A DNA stretch of 9,782 nucleotides, from assembly GCA_035649435.1 (NCBI GenBank), contig DASRJO010000187.1, positions 1-9,782 of the forward strand, written 5' to 3'. The notes under the pieces were generated by a model, which saw only the letters and a list, made by a program, of their open reading frames with translations, did no database searches and had not been told where the DNA came from. Positions 1-6,885 of this stretch are shown piece after piece; position 1 is the stretch's first letter; each line of letters starts with the position of its first letter. A program made the position numbers and the translations under genes. This stretch comes from DASRJW01 sp035649435. Its GTDB lineage: Bacteria; Krumholzibacteriota; Krumholzibacteriia; G020349025.

Positions 1-181
1 GAGCCAACTCCAAGCTGTCGCGCCCCGTGCCGGCGCCGACCTCGAGGACGCGCGCGCCCTGTGGATCGACATGATGCAGCAGCGCCTCGACGATCCGTCC
101 ATCGGTGTCGTAGACATCGGCGAGATCTGGGGCGCTGGCCCAGAACCGCTCCCAGTGGTGTTTCTCGGACGACCTAACCAC
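1..181 (-). CDS. SAM-dependent methyltransferase, N-terminal part (runs off the left edge)
   Basis: Only the first 60 codons are in the window. Translation from the GTG at 181 gives MVRSSEKHHWERFWAS, then a stretch ending in VLEVGAGTGRDS (about residues 44-55). That is motif I of class I SAM-dependent methyltransferases, the glycine-rich loop that binds S-adenosylmethionine. The substrate cannot be told from this fragment; small-molecule, lipid and protein methyltransferases all share the motif. The GTG lies inside the last codons of nusB (stop at 174-176), an 8-nt overlap that suggests translational coupling as the last visible gene of the rib-nusB operon. No ATG lies in frame close upstream, and no separate ribosome binding site is obvious. 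The methyltransferase fold is fairly sure; the exact start is less so. Confidence 0.75.
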   Translation of the reverse strand, partial: MVRSSEKHHWERFWASAPDLADVYDTDGRIVEALLHHVDPQGARVLEVGAGTGRDSLELA

Positions 182-614
182 GATGGGCCCGGTCGGCGGC
201 GGCGGCGCGGCGCGCCGCATCCCGGGCGATGCGGTCGAGCACGCCGTTGACGAAGGCAGCGCTCTCGTCGCTGCTGAACTTCCGCACCACGTCCAACGCC
301 TCGTCGATGACGACACGCACGGGCACGGCGGGAAGGTAGAGGATCTCGGCGGCGCCGACTTCGAGGACGCAGCGGTCCACCAGGGCCACGCGCTCCAGGT
401 CCCAATGCACGAGCGCTTCCCGCAGCAAACCCGCGATCTCGTCGTGGTGATCCCGCACGCCACGCACTAGATCCTCGGCGTAGGCCGCCACGCTGGGACT
501 CGCTTCCCTGCGCTCGACGTTCGCTGCCAGCGCCCGTTCCCAGGACGTTTCGCTCTGAGCGATCTCGTACAGCGCCTGCACCGCGACTTCGCGCGCCAGC
601 CGTCGCTCTCGCAT
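174..614 (-). CDS. nusB: Transcription antitermination factor NusB
   Basis: The protein has 146 residues, usual for NusB, an all-helical RNA-binding protein that joins NusE (S10) at boxA RNA to support antitermination of rRNA operons. Seen in the sequence: the N-terminal RxxAREVAVQALYE helix (residues 5-17), the VDRCVLEVGAAEILYLP segment (79-95), and the signature VRVVIDEALDVVRKF followed by SSDESAAFVNGVLD (99-127). The start is the ATG at 614, preceded by GAGGTGAG, only 2 nt after the ribH stop; the frame stays open further upstream but that part overlaps ribH and is a shadow. The C-terminus is an Ala/Arg-rich tail. Placement directly after ribH is a common arrangement in bacteria. The gene overlaps the following methyltransferase by 8 nt. 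Confidence 0.95.
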   Translation of the reverse strand: MRERRLAREVAVQALYEIAQSETSWERALAANVERREASPSVAAYAEDLVRGVRDHHDEIAGLLREALVHWDLERVALVDRCVLEVGAAEILYLPAVPVRVVIDEALDVVRKFSSDESAAFVNGVLDRIARDAARRAAAADRAHRG

Positions 615-616
615 GC

Positions 617-1093
617 TCACCTCTCGCGTTGCAATGAGCGCAGCACGTGTACCGTCTCGATGGCGGCCTGTGCGGCGTCCCAACCCTTGTTCCCCGACTT
701 GGCGCCGGCGCGTTCGACCGCTTGCTCCAGCGTGTTCGTCGTGAGGACGCCGAAGCCGATTGGCACACCGGTTTCGTACGAGGCGCGTGCGATGCCACGC
801 GCCGCCTCGCCGGCCACCAGATCGAAATGCGGCGTTTCGCCACGAATGACGGCGCCGAGACACACGAGCGCGTCGAACTGTCCGCTCGACGCCAAGGTCT
901 TGGCCACGAGCGGCATCTCGAAGCCGCCGGGAACCCGCACCACGTGCAGGGCGTCGTCCGCGGCACCGTGGCGCCGCAGGCAGTCGAGCGCCCCTTGCAG
1001 CAAGCGTTCGCCGATCAGGTCGTTGAAGCGCCCGACGACGAGAGCGATGCGCAATCCGCGCGCGTCGAGTGACCCTTCGTGAGTGCGTGGCAT
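617..1093 (-). CDS. ribH: 6,7-dimethyl-8-ribityllumazine synthase
   Basis: This enzyme condenses 5-amino-6-ribitylamino-uracil with 3,4-dihydroxy-2-butanone 4-phosphate to give lumazine, the penultimate riboflavin step; family members form pentamers or 60-mer capsids in the cytoplasm. The 158-residue length is normal. Visible family motifs are GRFN (21-24), PGGFEMP (55-61, substrate phosphate/pyrimidine site), GAVIRGETPHFD (80-91) with the catalytic His89, GVLTTNT (115-121) and NKG (135-137). The ATG at 1093 has a perfect AGGAGG (1100-1105) six bases upstream, in the 13-nt gap after ribBA. The product supplies RibE, encoded two genes upstream in the operon. Confidence 0.97.
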   Translation of the reverse strand: MPRTHEGSLDARGLRIALVVGRFNDLIGERLLQGALDCLRRHGAADDALHVVRVPGGFEMPLVAKTLASSGQFDALVCLGAVIRGETPHFDLVAGEAARGIARASYETGVPIGFGVLTTNTLEQAVERAGAKSGNKGWDAAQAAIETVHVLRSLQRER

Positions 1094-1106
1094 GTCTTGC
1101 CTCCTG

Positions 1107-2315
1107 TCAGAGATCCTCGAGCATGTGCCCGAGCTTGTCGCGTTTGGCCCGCAAGTACGCCCGGTTGCGCTCGCCCGGCGGAATCTGAATCGGCACGCGC
1201 TCGATCATCTCGAGGCCATAGGCCGCCAGACCCACCAGCTTCTTCGGGTTGTTGGTCAGCAAGCGGATGCGCCGCAACCCCAGATCGACCAGGATCTGGG
1301 CGCCGATGCCGTAGTCGCGCAGGTCGGCCGGCAATCCCAACGACCGGTTGGCTTCGACCGTATCGAGCCCCTGCACGTCTTGCAAATGATAGGCGCGGAT
1401 CTTGTTGGCGAGACCGATGCCGCGGCCTTCCTGGCTCATGTAGAGGAATACCCCGTGACCGTAGGCGGCGATTTGACGCAGCGCGTACTCGCGCTGCGGC
1501 CCGCAGTCGCAGCGTTCCGAATCCAGGATATCCCCGGTCAGGCACTGCGAGTGCACGCGCACGAGTGGCGCCGGGTCCAGGTGCGGCGTGCCGCGCACGA
1601 CGGCGGCATGCGTCGCCTCCTCGAAGGCGGCCTGGTAGATGTGGATGGTGAACTCGCCATAGCGCGTCGGCAGCTCGGCCGAGGCCACGCGCTGCACCAG
1701 TTTCTCGCGCGAGCGCCTGTAGGCGATGAGATCTTTGACCGAAATCATCGTCGTGTCGAATTGGGCTGCGATCTGGCGCAGGCGCGGCAGGCGCGCCATG
1801 CTGCCGTCTTCGTCCATGACCTCGCACACGACACCGGCGGGATACAGTCCGGCCAGACGCGCCAGGTCCACGGCTGCTTCCGTGTGGCCGGTGCGCCGCA
1901 GCACGCCACCTTCGACGGCGCGCAGCGGGAACACGTGTCCGGGCCGCGCCAGGTCCTCGGGGCGGGTCTCGCTGCGCGCGAAGGCGCGAATGGTCTGGGC
2001 GCGATCGTGCGCCGAGATCCCCGTCGTCGTGCCGTGCTTGTAATCCACCGACACGGTGAAGGACGTGTTGTGCAGCGATGTGTTCTCCGGCGACATGAGA
2101 CCGAGCTGCAATTCGTCGAGGCGCGACGCGACGCACGCGACGCAAATGAGCCCGCGCGCGTTCTTGGTGAGGAAGTTGACGTGCTCGGGTGTGATGCACT
2201 CGGCCGCCATCACCATGTCGCCTTCGTTCTCGCGGTCCTCGTCGTCGACGACCAGGACGAAGCGCCCCTCGCGGATGTCCGAGATCGCTTTCTCGACGGC
2301 GTCGAAATCGGTCAC
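1107..2315 (-). CDS. ribBA: Bifunctional DHBP synthase / GTP cyclohydrolase II
   Basis: A 402-residue fusion of the two entry enzymes of riboflavin synthesis. The N-terminal DHBP synthase (about 1-200) turns ribulose 5-phosphate into 3,4-dihydroxy-2-butanone 4-phosphate; it shows DDEDRENEGD (24-33), GHVFPLRA (126-133) and RTGHTEAAVDLARLAG (141-156). The C-terminal GTP cyclohydrolase II (about 205-402) shows RVHSQCLTGD (253-262) and RCDCG, giving the zinc ligands Cys258, Cys269 and Cys271, then QEGRGIGL (295-302), DTVEAN (318-323) and LLTNNPKK (352-359). Both active sites look intact. The start is taken as the GTG at 2315 because GGAGG sits six bases upstream, it gives the family's normal N-terminus, and it overlaps the ribE stop as GTGA. 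The frame continues open upstream inside ribE but without homology. Confidence 0.97.
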   Translation of the reverse strand: MTDFDAVEKAISDIREGRFVLVVDDEDRENEGDMVMAAECITPEHVNFLTKNARGLICVACVASRLDELQLGLMSPENTSLHNTSFTVSVDYKHGTTTGISAHDRAQTIRAFARSETRPEDLARPGHVFPLRAVEGGVLRRTGHTEAAVDLARLAGLYPAGVVCEVMDEDGSMARLPRLRQIAAQFDTTMISVKDLIAYRRSREKLVQRVASAELPTRYGEFTIHIYQAAFEEATHAAVVRGTPHLDPAPLVRVHSQCLTGDILDSERCDCGPQREYALRQIAAYGHGVFLYMSQEGRGIGLANKIRAYHLQDVQGLDTVEANRSLGLPADLRDYGIGAQILVDLGLRRIRLLTNNPKKLVGLAAYGLEMIERVPIQIPPGERNRAYLRAKRDKLGHMLEDL

Positions 2316-2980
2316 CTTGCGCCTCCGGGACTGTCGCCGAACGCCGTGAGCAGCTGCTGCCAGCGTGTTCGTGCCGCCGCCACATCGTTGCCACCCTGCA
2401 GCCCGTGCAGGACGTAGCGCGCCAGCACGTCCGCCTCCAGATTGACCGCCGCGCCGGGTTCTCGTTCGCAGAGCGTCGTCATCTCCCAGGTGTGCGGGAT
2501 GAGATAGAGCTCGAAGCGCCCGCCTCGCACCCACGGTCCGACGGTCAAGCTCACGCCGTCGACCGCGATACAGCCCTTGGGGGCGATGTAGGGTCGCAGT
2601 CCATCGGGGGCCTCGACCTCGAGCACATGTGTGACGCCGTCCTGTCGCACCGAAGCGACCCGGCCGCGATCGTCGACATGGCCGAGGACCAGGTGCCCGT
2701 CCAGCCGTCCCCCGAACGCGAGCGCCCGCTCCAAATTGACCCGACGACCGGCGCGCAAGCCCCCGAGCGTGGTGACTCGCAACGTCTCGGCTTCGGCCGC
2801 GACGCGGAACCAGCCGTCACCAGTTTCCAGCACGGTCTGGCACACCCCGTCGACCGCGACGCTCGCGCCGATACCCAGGTCGGCGCTCACCTTCACCGCG
2901 TCGATGTCGAGTTCGAGGCCGTTTTGGCGCCGCTTCACCGCGCGAACCGTGCCCAGCTCTTCGATGATTCCCGTGAACAT
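2312..2980 (-). CDS. ribE: Riboflavin synthase, alpha subunit
   Basis: Riboflavin synthase dismutates two lumazine molecules into riboflavin and the pyrimidine that RibH reuses; it works as a cytoplasmic trimer. The 222-residue protein has the two tandem lumazine-binding barrels. The first (about 1-97) opens with MFTGIIEELG and contains VAVDGVCQTV (41-50). The second (about 98-195) contains KGCIAVDGVSLTV (135-147) and IPHT (161-164). Between them is the linker GGRLDGHLVLGHVD (90-103). The ATG at 2980 is chosen because the family always begins MFTGIIE and AGGA lies a few bases upstream; an in-frame ATG at 3028 would add 16 unrelated residues. It is separated from ribD by 53 nt and overlaps ribBA by 4 nt. 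The gene is called ribC in some genomes. Confidence 0.97.
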   Translation of the reverse strand: MFTGIIEELGTVRAVKRRQNGLELDIDAVKVSADLGIGASVAVDGVCQTVLETGDGWFRVAAEAETLRVTTLGGLRAGRRVNLERALAFGGRLDGHLVLGHVDDRGRVASVRQDGVTHVLEVEAPDGLRPYIAPKGCIAVDGVSLTVGPWVRGGRFELYLIPHTWEMTTLCEREPGAAVNLEADVLARYVLHGLQGGNDVAAARTRWQQLLTAFGDSPGGAR

Positions 2981-3033
2981 GGTTCCTCGCCCGACCTCGT
3001 TCCTTGCTACCGACGGGTTGCCGTGCATCGACC

Positions 3034-4206
3034 TCAGGATGTCTGCACCGCGACGCTCTCCCGGTGGTCGTGGACCTCGAGGATGTCGTCACTTGGGACC
3101 GGCCCGAATGCGGTTTCGTCTCGTGTCACCGCCTGGTCTTGGATTTTCCCCCAGGCCTCCGCCGCATCCCATTTCATTCCAGCGAGTCGAAGGTGTCGAT
3201 TGCGATACAGGTAGAGACGATCCCACAGATCGGCCTCCAGCATCTTGCGATGCGTCCTTCCGCCTCCTTCGACGAGAACGCTCCACAGTGCAAGTCTCTC
3301 GAGCTCCTTGCACCAGGCGTGGAGATCGAAGCCACCTGGACCATGCGGCAGTGCGACGACATCTGCCACCTCGCGAATGCGCTCTGCCGCCGGTTCGAGT
3401 GCCGCCTCGGCGCAGAAGACGACCGCTCGTTCTTCCCCGGGCCATAGCCATTCGGGGAGGCTGCGCAGCATTGGGTCCAGCACCAGACGGCGCGGCGTCT
3501 TCCCCGGCCCGAGCCCCGCAGACAGAGGAACGGACGCAGTGTCCGCTCCATGGTACATCCTGCGGTCGAGGCGCGGACGGTCCCGCCGGAGGGTTTCCAC
3601 CCCGACCGCGATCCCGTCCAGACCGGCGCGGAGCTGGTGCGTGTGGACACGTGCCGCCTCGCCTGTGATCCTCACCCTCTCGCCACCAGCGCCGGCGATG
3701 CAGCCGTCCGCCGAAATAGCCACCTTGAGCGCCACGAACGGCCGGCGCCGCCGCTGCCGAGCCACGAACACGTGGTTCAACTCAGCGGCCGCCTGCCAAC
3801 GACAGCCCACCTCCACCCGCACGCCCTCCCCTCGCAGCCTCGCGATCCCACGCCCCGATACCAGCGGATTCGGATCGACCATGCCGACGACGACGCGCCC
3901 GACATTGGCGCGCAGAATCGCGTCCACACAGGGCGGCGTGTGGCCGTGATGGACGCAGGGCTCCAGATTCACGTACAAAGCGAGGTCATCCTGAGAAGAC
4001 ATTGAAAAATCAGGGTTTTTCTCGAGAAACTCGAGCGCCTGAGGCTCCGCATGCGACTGGCCAGCGGCTCGATGCACGCCGGACCCGATCTCGTTGTCGC
4101 CGTGCACGAGCACGGCACCGACCATCGGATTCGGGGAGGTGAGCCCGTAGGCGCTCGCGGCGAGAGCCAGCGCCCGATCCATCCAGTGCTCGTCCGACTG
4201 CAGCAT
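3034..4206 (-). CDS. ribD: Bifunctional pyrimidine deaminase/reductase RibD
   Basis: RibD carries out the second and third steps of the pathway: deamination of the GTP cyclohydrolase II product, then NADPH-dependent reduction of the ribosyl side chain. The 390 residues comprise a cytidine-deaminase-like domain (about 1-145) and a DHFR-like reductase domain (about 155-375). The deaminase shows TSPNPMVGAV (23-32), HAE with zinc ligand His52 and proton-shuttling Glu54, and PCxxxGxTPPC with zinc ligands Cys84 and Cys93. The reductase shows ALKVAISADG (159-168; most relatives have SLDG), ITGEAAR (180-186) and LVEGGGRTH (311-319). The start is the ATG at 4206, which gives the typical spacing to TSPNPMVG; the ATG at 4182 is an alternative, and neither has a strong ribosome binding site. 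It is the first gene of the rib operon. Confidence 0.96.
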   Translation of the reverse strand: MLQSDEHWMDRALALAASAYGLTSPNPMVGAVLVHGDNEIGSGVHRAAGQSHAEPQALEFLEKNPDFSMSSQDDLALYVNLEPCVHHGHTPPCVDAILRANVGRVVVGMVDPNPLVSGRGIARLRGEGVRVEVGCRWQAAAELNHVFVARQRRRRPFVALKVAISADGCIAGAGGERVRITGEAARVHTHQLRAGLDGIAVGVETLRRDRPRLDRRMYHGADTASVPLSAGLGPGKTPRRLVLDPMLRSLPEWLWPGEERAVVFCAEAALEPAAERIREVADVVALPHGPGGFDLHAWCKELERLALWSVLVEGGGRTHRKMLEADLWDRLYLYRNRHLRLAGMKWDAAEAWGKIQDQAVTRDETAFGPVPSDDILEVHDHRESVAVQTS

Positions 4207-4234
4207 GTGCGAGACCCCGCGCGATGACTCGTCC

Positions 4235-4246
4235 GAACTCTAGTTC
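4235..4246. repeat. Short inverted repeat upstream of ribD
   Basis: GAACT-CT-AGTTC, two 5-base arms around a 2-base centre, ends 29 bases before the ribD ATG. It could be an operator or part of the promoter (TAGAGT on the minus strand resembles a -10 box but has no good -35 partner). An arm of five bases may well occur by chance. The rest of the gap between ribD and the upstream gene (4207-4340) shows no FMN riboswitch. Confidence 0.25.
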
Positions 4247-4276
4247 ATTCTCCCGGCCCGACTCGTGCGCCCGGCA

Positions 4277-4309
4277 CCTCGATGCGGCCCGCCACCGAGG
4301 GCATCGAGG
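4277..4309 (-). terminator. Stem-loop after the GH16-like gene, possible terminator
   Basis: CCTCGATGC (4277-4285) and GCATCGAGG (4301-4309) are perfect complements and can form a 9-bp stem with a 15-base loop. The hairpin lies 32 bases beyond the stop codon of the GH16-like gene and about 70 bases before ribD, where transcription of one unit should end and the next begin. There is no run of T after it on the minus strand, so it is not a classical intrinsic terminator; it may be a T-less one, an mRNA 3'-end stabiliser, or a ribD leader structure. Confidence 0.45.
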
Positions 4310-4340
4310 GATCCGATCGAGCCACGCGAAGGCAGGGACT

Positions 4341-5717
4341 CTAGCGCAGGACCACGACGCGCGCCGTGCGGATCGCGCTGCCTCTCTCGAGATGCAGGAA
4401 GTAGATGCCGCGCGCGAGATCCACTCGCGGCTGCCAGACTCGCGTGTGACGTCCCGGGGAGAGCCGTTCGTCGAGGAGGCGGCCGATTCGCCGGCCGCGC
4501 GGATCGAAGAGCTGCAGTCGCACCAGCGACTCTTGCTGCACTTCGATGGCGTAGCTCAATGGATTCGCACTCCAGGAGACGAGCGAGAGTTCGAACCGCG
4601 CGCTCGCCGCTTCGTCCGTGGGCGCATCGCGTTCGAATCGCGTGATGACGATCTCCACCGGGCCTCCCGGCTCCGCGCCGTGTGCGAGCCAGAGGTTGAA
4701 ATGCATGCGCTCGAACTGCGGCACGGTCGCTGGATTCGATCGGCTCCAGGCTGCGACGGGGAGCTCGCCGCCAATGCAACTGCTGAAGTCGATGCGTTGC
4801 GGCTGCCAGACGATCTCGTGCGTGCTCGGGCCGTGACCGAAATCGACGCCGAAGGCGTAGGGTGCATCCGGTTGGACGACGTACTGCGCCTGAACCGGAT
4901 CGAATGCACCGCCGATTTGTCCGAACTCGATGTCGGCTTCGAGACCGGGTTCGGCGTAGAGGAAACCGGCGAAGACGACGGCGGGGTCGAGCGTTTCGAG
5001 CGCGCTCGCGACGGTGAAGCGATAGCGACCGTGGCCGACGTAGAATTCGCTCATGACTTCGGAGCAAGTCCAGCGCCCGTCGCGTTCGACGAGACGCAGA
5101 TGCAAGCCGGCGGCGTCGACCCAAACGTTCTCCTCGCCATCCGACCATCGATTGCTGCCGGGACCGAAGGGCACACCGCCCGAGGATTTGACGATCCACG
5201 TTTCGCCGCCGAACTCGACCCGGCGCTGCGACTCCGGCGCTCGCGCGACGGCCAAGATCACGCCGCCCACCTCGGGCAAGCTGGTCATCTGGGGCGGTGG
5301 CCGCCACGTGCGGCGCGCCAGAATTGCGGCATAGCGCGCTCCCCCGTGCGTCGTCGTCGACCACACGCCGCCGCAACTGGGGGCGATCGATGCATCCTCG
5401 ACCGGCTGCACGTAATACACATCCGTCTCCGCATAGACGAACACCACCACGTCATCCGTCTCGACGTTGGCGACGGTCCCGGCGATCGTGCCGCCCCACG
5501 CAGCATGGCAGCAGTCGGGTGGCGACAGGGTGATGCAGATCGCGGGATCGTTGCTCTGCTCTCCAACCACGCACGCCGAAACCGGAAGCGACAGGCTCCA
5601 GTAGAGGAATGCAGCGAGCGACAACCCGGCAGACAATGACACTCCGCTCGGCTTGCATGCGGCGGGCGAGCCTCGCGCCTCGACGGAGCCTGGTGCTCCG
5701 TAGTATCCTCTTGCCAT
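4341..5717 (-). CDS. Secreted GH16-like glycosidase/lectin-fold protein with C-terminal sorting-type domain
   Basis: The 458-residue protein appears exported. Residues 27-48 are hydrophobic and end in V-S-A-C49, which fits a lipobox, although ordinary cleavage is also possible. Residues about 73-160 form a beta-rich domain (VVVFVYAETDVYYVQP, THGGARYAA). Residues about 165-365 look like the concanavalin A-like GH16 fold: ENVWVDAAGLHLRL (196-209), YVGHGRYRFTV (226-236), then EADIE (260-264), matching the ExDxE motif that holds the nucleophile and acid/base of GH16 enzymes. A beta-glucan or related polysaccharide substrate is only inference. Residues about 385-458, beginning NPLSYAIEV and ending GIYFLHLE...RVVVLR, are a FlgD-like/T9SS-type tail. 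The ATG at 5717 is weakly supported (GGAAAAAGG just upstream); the n-region before the hydrophobic core is unusually long, and a GTG at codon 26 is an alternative. Confidence 0.8.
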   Translation of the reverse strand: MARGYYGAPGSVEARGSPAACKPSGVSLSAGLSLAAFLYWSLSLPVSACVVGEQSNDPAICITLSPPDCCHAAWGGTIAGTVANVETDDVVVFVYAETDVYYVQPVEDASIAPSCGGVWSTTTHGGARYAAILARRTWRPPPQMTSLPEVGGVILAVARAPESQRRVEFGGETWIVKSSGGVPFGPGSNRWSDGEENVWVDAAGLHLRLVERDGRWTCSEVMSEFYVGHGRYRFTVASALETLDPAVVFAGFLYAEPGLEADIEFGQIGGAFDPVQAQYVVQPDAPYAFGVDFGHGPSTHEIVWQPQRIDFSSCIGGELPVAAWSRSNPATVPQFERMHFNLWLAHGAEPGGPVEIVITRFERDAPTDEAASARFELSLVSWSANPLSYAIEVQQESLVRLQLFDPRGRRIGRLLDERLSPGRHTRVWQPRVDLARGIYFLHLERGSAIRTARVVVLR

Positions 5718-5811
5718 CCTTTTTCCGTCCCGCGAACGATGTGGGGTCCAGTGGCCAGGCGCGCTGGGCGAAGCCTATTGGGCGCCGAGGGCCTCGCGCG
5801 TTCAGTCCTGA
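5718..5811. other. Intergenic region between two divergent secreted-protein genes
   Basis: This 94-base gap (118 if the later start of the right gene is used) must hold promoters for the GH16-like gene (leftward) and the repeat protein (rightward). I see no convincing pair of -35 and -10 boxes on either strand, no strong operator and no RNA gene. Confidence 0.4.
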
Positions 5812-6315
5812 ATGACCATTCGGCGAAAAACCCCCATGAAAAGCAGGCAAGCCGCACTGCGTTCACAGTTTCATTCTAGCCGAGTCGGCGCGAAGCTCGC
5901 ACTGACAGCGTTGTTCCTCTGCATTTCGACCGTGTTCGGCACGCCCGCGGCCCATGCGGTGATCCCACTCGGGTCGGAGTTCCAGGTCAACAGCTTCACG
6001 CCGAATCCACAAGGCCGGCCGGCGGTGGCCGCCGACGGTTCGGGAGGCCTCATCATCGTGTGGGATAGCGTGAACTCACCGGGGTCGGACCACAGCGGTT
6101 ACTCGATTCAGGGCCAGCGCTACCCCGCCAGTGGCAGTCCCCTTGGGGGCCAATTCCAGGTCAACAGCTTCGCGCCGAGCCAGCAGAACGACCCCGCCGT
6201 GGCCGCGGACGCCGCAGGGAACTTGGTCGTCGTGTGGTCCAGCACTGGATCGCTGAGTTCGGACCAAAGCTCCACTTCCATTCAGGCGCAGCGACGTGTG
6301 GTCATTTTGCGCTGA
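5812..6315 (+). CDS. Secreted protein with two 58-residue repeats, probably truncated
   Basis: The 167-residue product has a signal peptide (hydrophobic core about residues 28-42, likely cleavage after AHA49). It then carries two copies of a repeat, residues 55-112 and 113-162, each reading FQVNSF..P......PAVAAD..G.L..VW...... followed by SIQ.QR. This unit occurs in many copies in large secreted proteins of environmental bacteria; its function is unknown to me, and a beta-propeller or cell-surface role is only a guess. The second unit stops at AQR and a 6-residue tail RVVILR follows, with no anchor or sorting domain. The gene is thus much shorter than such proteins usually are. The ATG at 5836 (MKSRQ) is an equally good start; neither has a clear ribosome binding site. 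It ends 9 nt before the convergent XRE-cupin gene. Confidence 0.6.
   Translation: MTIRRKTPMKSRQAALRSQFHSSRVGAKLALTALFLCISTVFGTPAAHAVIPLGSEFQVNSFTPNPQGRPAVAADGSGGLIIVWDSVNSPGSDHSGYSIQGQRYPASGSPLGGQFQVNSFAPSQQNDPAVAADAAGNLVVVWSSTGSLSSDQSSTSIQAQRRVVILR
5974..6300 (+). repeat. Two tandem 174-nt coding repeats
   Basis: The 18-base string TTCCAGGTCAACAGCTTC occurs at 5980-5997 and again at 6154-6171, exactly 174 bases (58 codons) apart. The flanking sequence also aligns (CGCCGA/CACGCCGA, GTGGCCGC(C/G)GAC), so these are two units of a tandem array within the gene, the second lacking its last few codons. Confidence 0.8.
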
Positions 6316-6322
6316 GTTCGGA
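6228..6322 (+). repeat. Degenerate direct repeats at the 3' end of the repeat-protein gene
   Basis: CGTGTGGTC occurs at 6231-6239 and 6295-6303, and CGCTGAGTTCGGA occurs at 6251-6263 and 6310-6322, in the same order. The second pair is closer together by 5 bases and falls in a different reading frame, where it supplies the stop codon (TGA 6313-6315). It looks like the remains of the middle of a third repeat unit joined to the end of the second by a deletion. The second copy stops 3 bases short of the end of the neighbouring XRE-cupin gene. Confidence 0.65.
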
Positions 6323-6324
6323 AA

Positions 6325-6879
6325 TCAAACCACGCGCGCGAGAAGGACGACCGAGTAACCGACGGCGGGCCGGTTGCCTGCGTTCGTGTAGGAGTGGCGT
6401 TGATCGCCGGGAAAGACGAGGACGTCGCCCGGCCCGACGCGCCAGTGCTCACCTCCTGCTGCGATCTCGACCTCGCCCGCCTCGCAAGTGAAGTACTCGC
6501 GCGTGCCCGGCATGTGCGGCACGCCGGGGATGCGGCCGCGGGCCGGAATCTCCATGCGCTCGATCACCATTCCCGGGATCGTATCGGGCAGGAGCTGCTG
6601 GACGGAGCCGTCCCCCTGCGTGCGCCGGCGCATCGTCGCGCGCGGATAGAGACGTCCGCTCGAGCGCGGCGGCCCGGTCAGCTCTTCGATCGGGACCTGC
6701 AGTGCCGTCGCCACCTTGTCGAGAACGGCGAGCGTCGGATTGGCCGCGCCGGTTTCGAGGTGAGCCCAGGTGGCGCGCGGCACACCCGCCATTTGCGCCA
6801 TTTGCTCCTGCGTTTGCCCGCGCACCTCGCGCAGATGACGCACGTTTTCGGCCAGACGCACCGCGAGCTTCGTCGGCAT
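6325..6879 (-). CDS. XRE-family regulator with cupin sensor domain
   Basis: A 184-residue DNA-binding regulator. Residues about 9-64 form an XRE helix-turn-helix (NVRHLREVRGQTQEQMAQMAGVP, with the recognition helix near RATWAHLETGAANPT). Residues about 105-180 form a cupin barrel with HMPGTREYF (122-130), GEVEI (136-140... region) and PGDVLVFPGD followed by RHSYTN (150-166); His122, Glu128 and His162 are the likely metal-site residues. Proteins of this class sense a small ligand and control nearby metabolic genes, so the divergent SDR/QueA-like pair is a likely target. The start is taken as the ATG at 6879, at the edge of the HTH domain. There is no ribosome binding site, but a promoter places the transcript start on that ATG. 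An ATG at 6957 would add 26 residues of no evident homology and overlap the promoter. Confidence 0.85.
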   Translation of the reverse strand: MPTKLAVRLAENVRHLREVRGQTQEQMAQMAGVPRATWAHLETGAANPTLAVLDKVATALQVPIEELTGPPRSSGRLYPRATMRRRTQGDGSVQQLLPDTIPGMVIERMEIPARGRIPGVPHMPGTREYFTCEAGEVEIAAGGEHWRVGPGDVLVFPGDQRHSYTNAGNRPAVGYSVVLLARVV

Positions 6880-6885
6880 GACGAC

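Noticed and set aside
615..863. Upstream extension of the nusB frame
   Set aside because: It lies within ribH and has no NusB homology; the ATG at 614 has a good ribosome binding site.
1083..2417. A 444-codon open frame on the plus strand
   Set aside because: It is antisense to ribBA, has no recognisable motif, and results from high GC content leaving the opposite frame free of stops.
4224..5639. A 471-codon open frame on the plus strand
   Set aside because: It is antisense to the GH16-like gene, whose frame has clear domain motifs; this frame has charged low-information sequence only.
6316..6324. Terminator between the convergent repeat-protein and XRE-cupin genes
   Set aside because: Only 9 bases separate them and no hairpin with a T-run is visible there; the 19-base gap at 8796-8814 likewise shows none.
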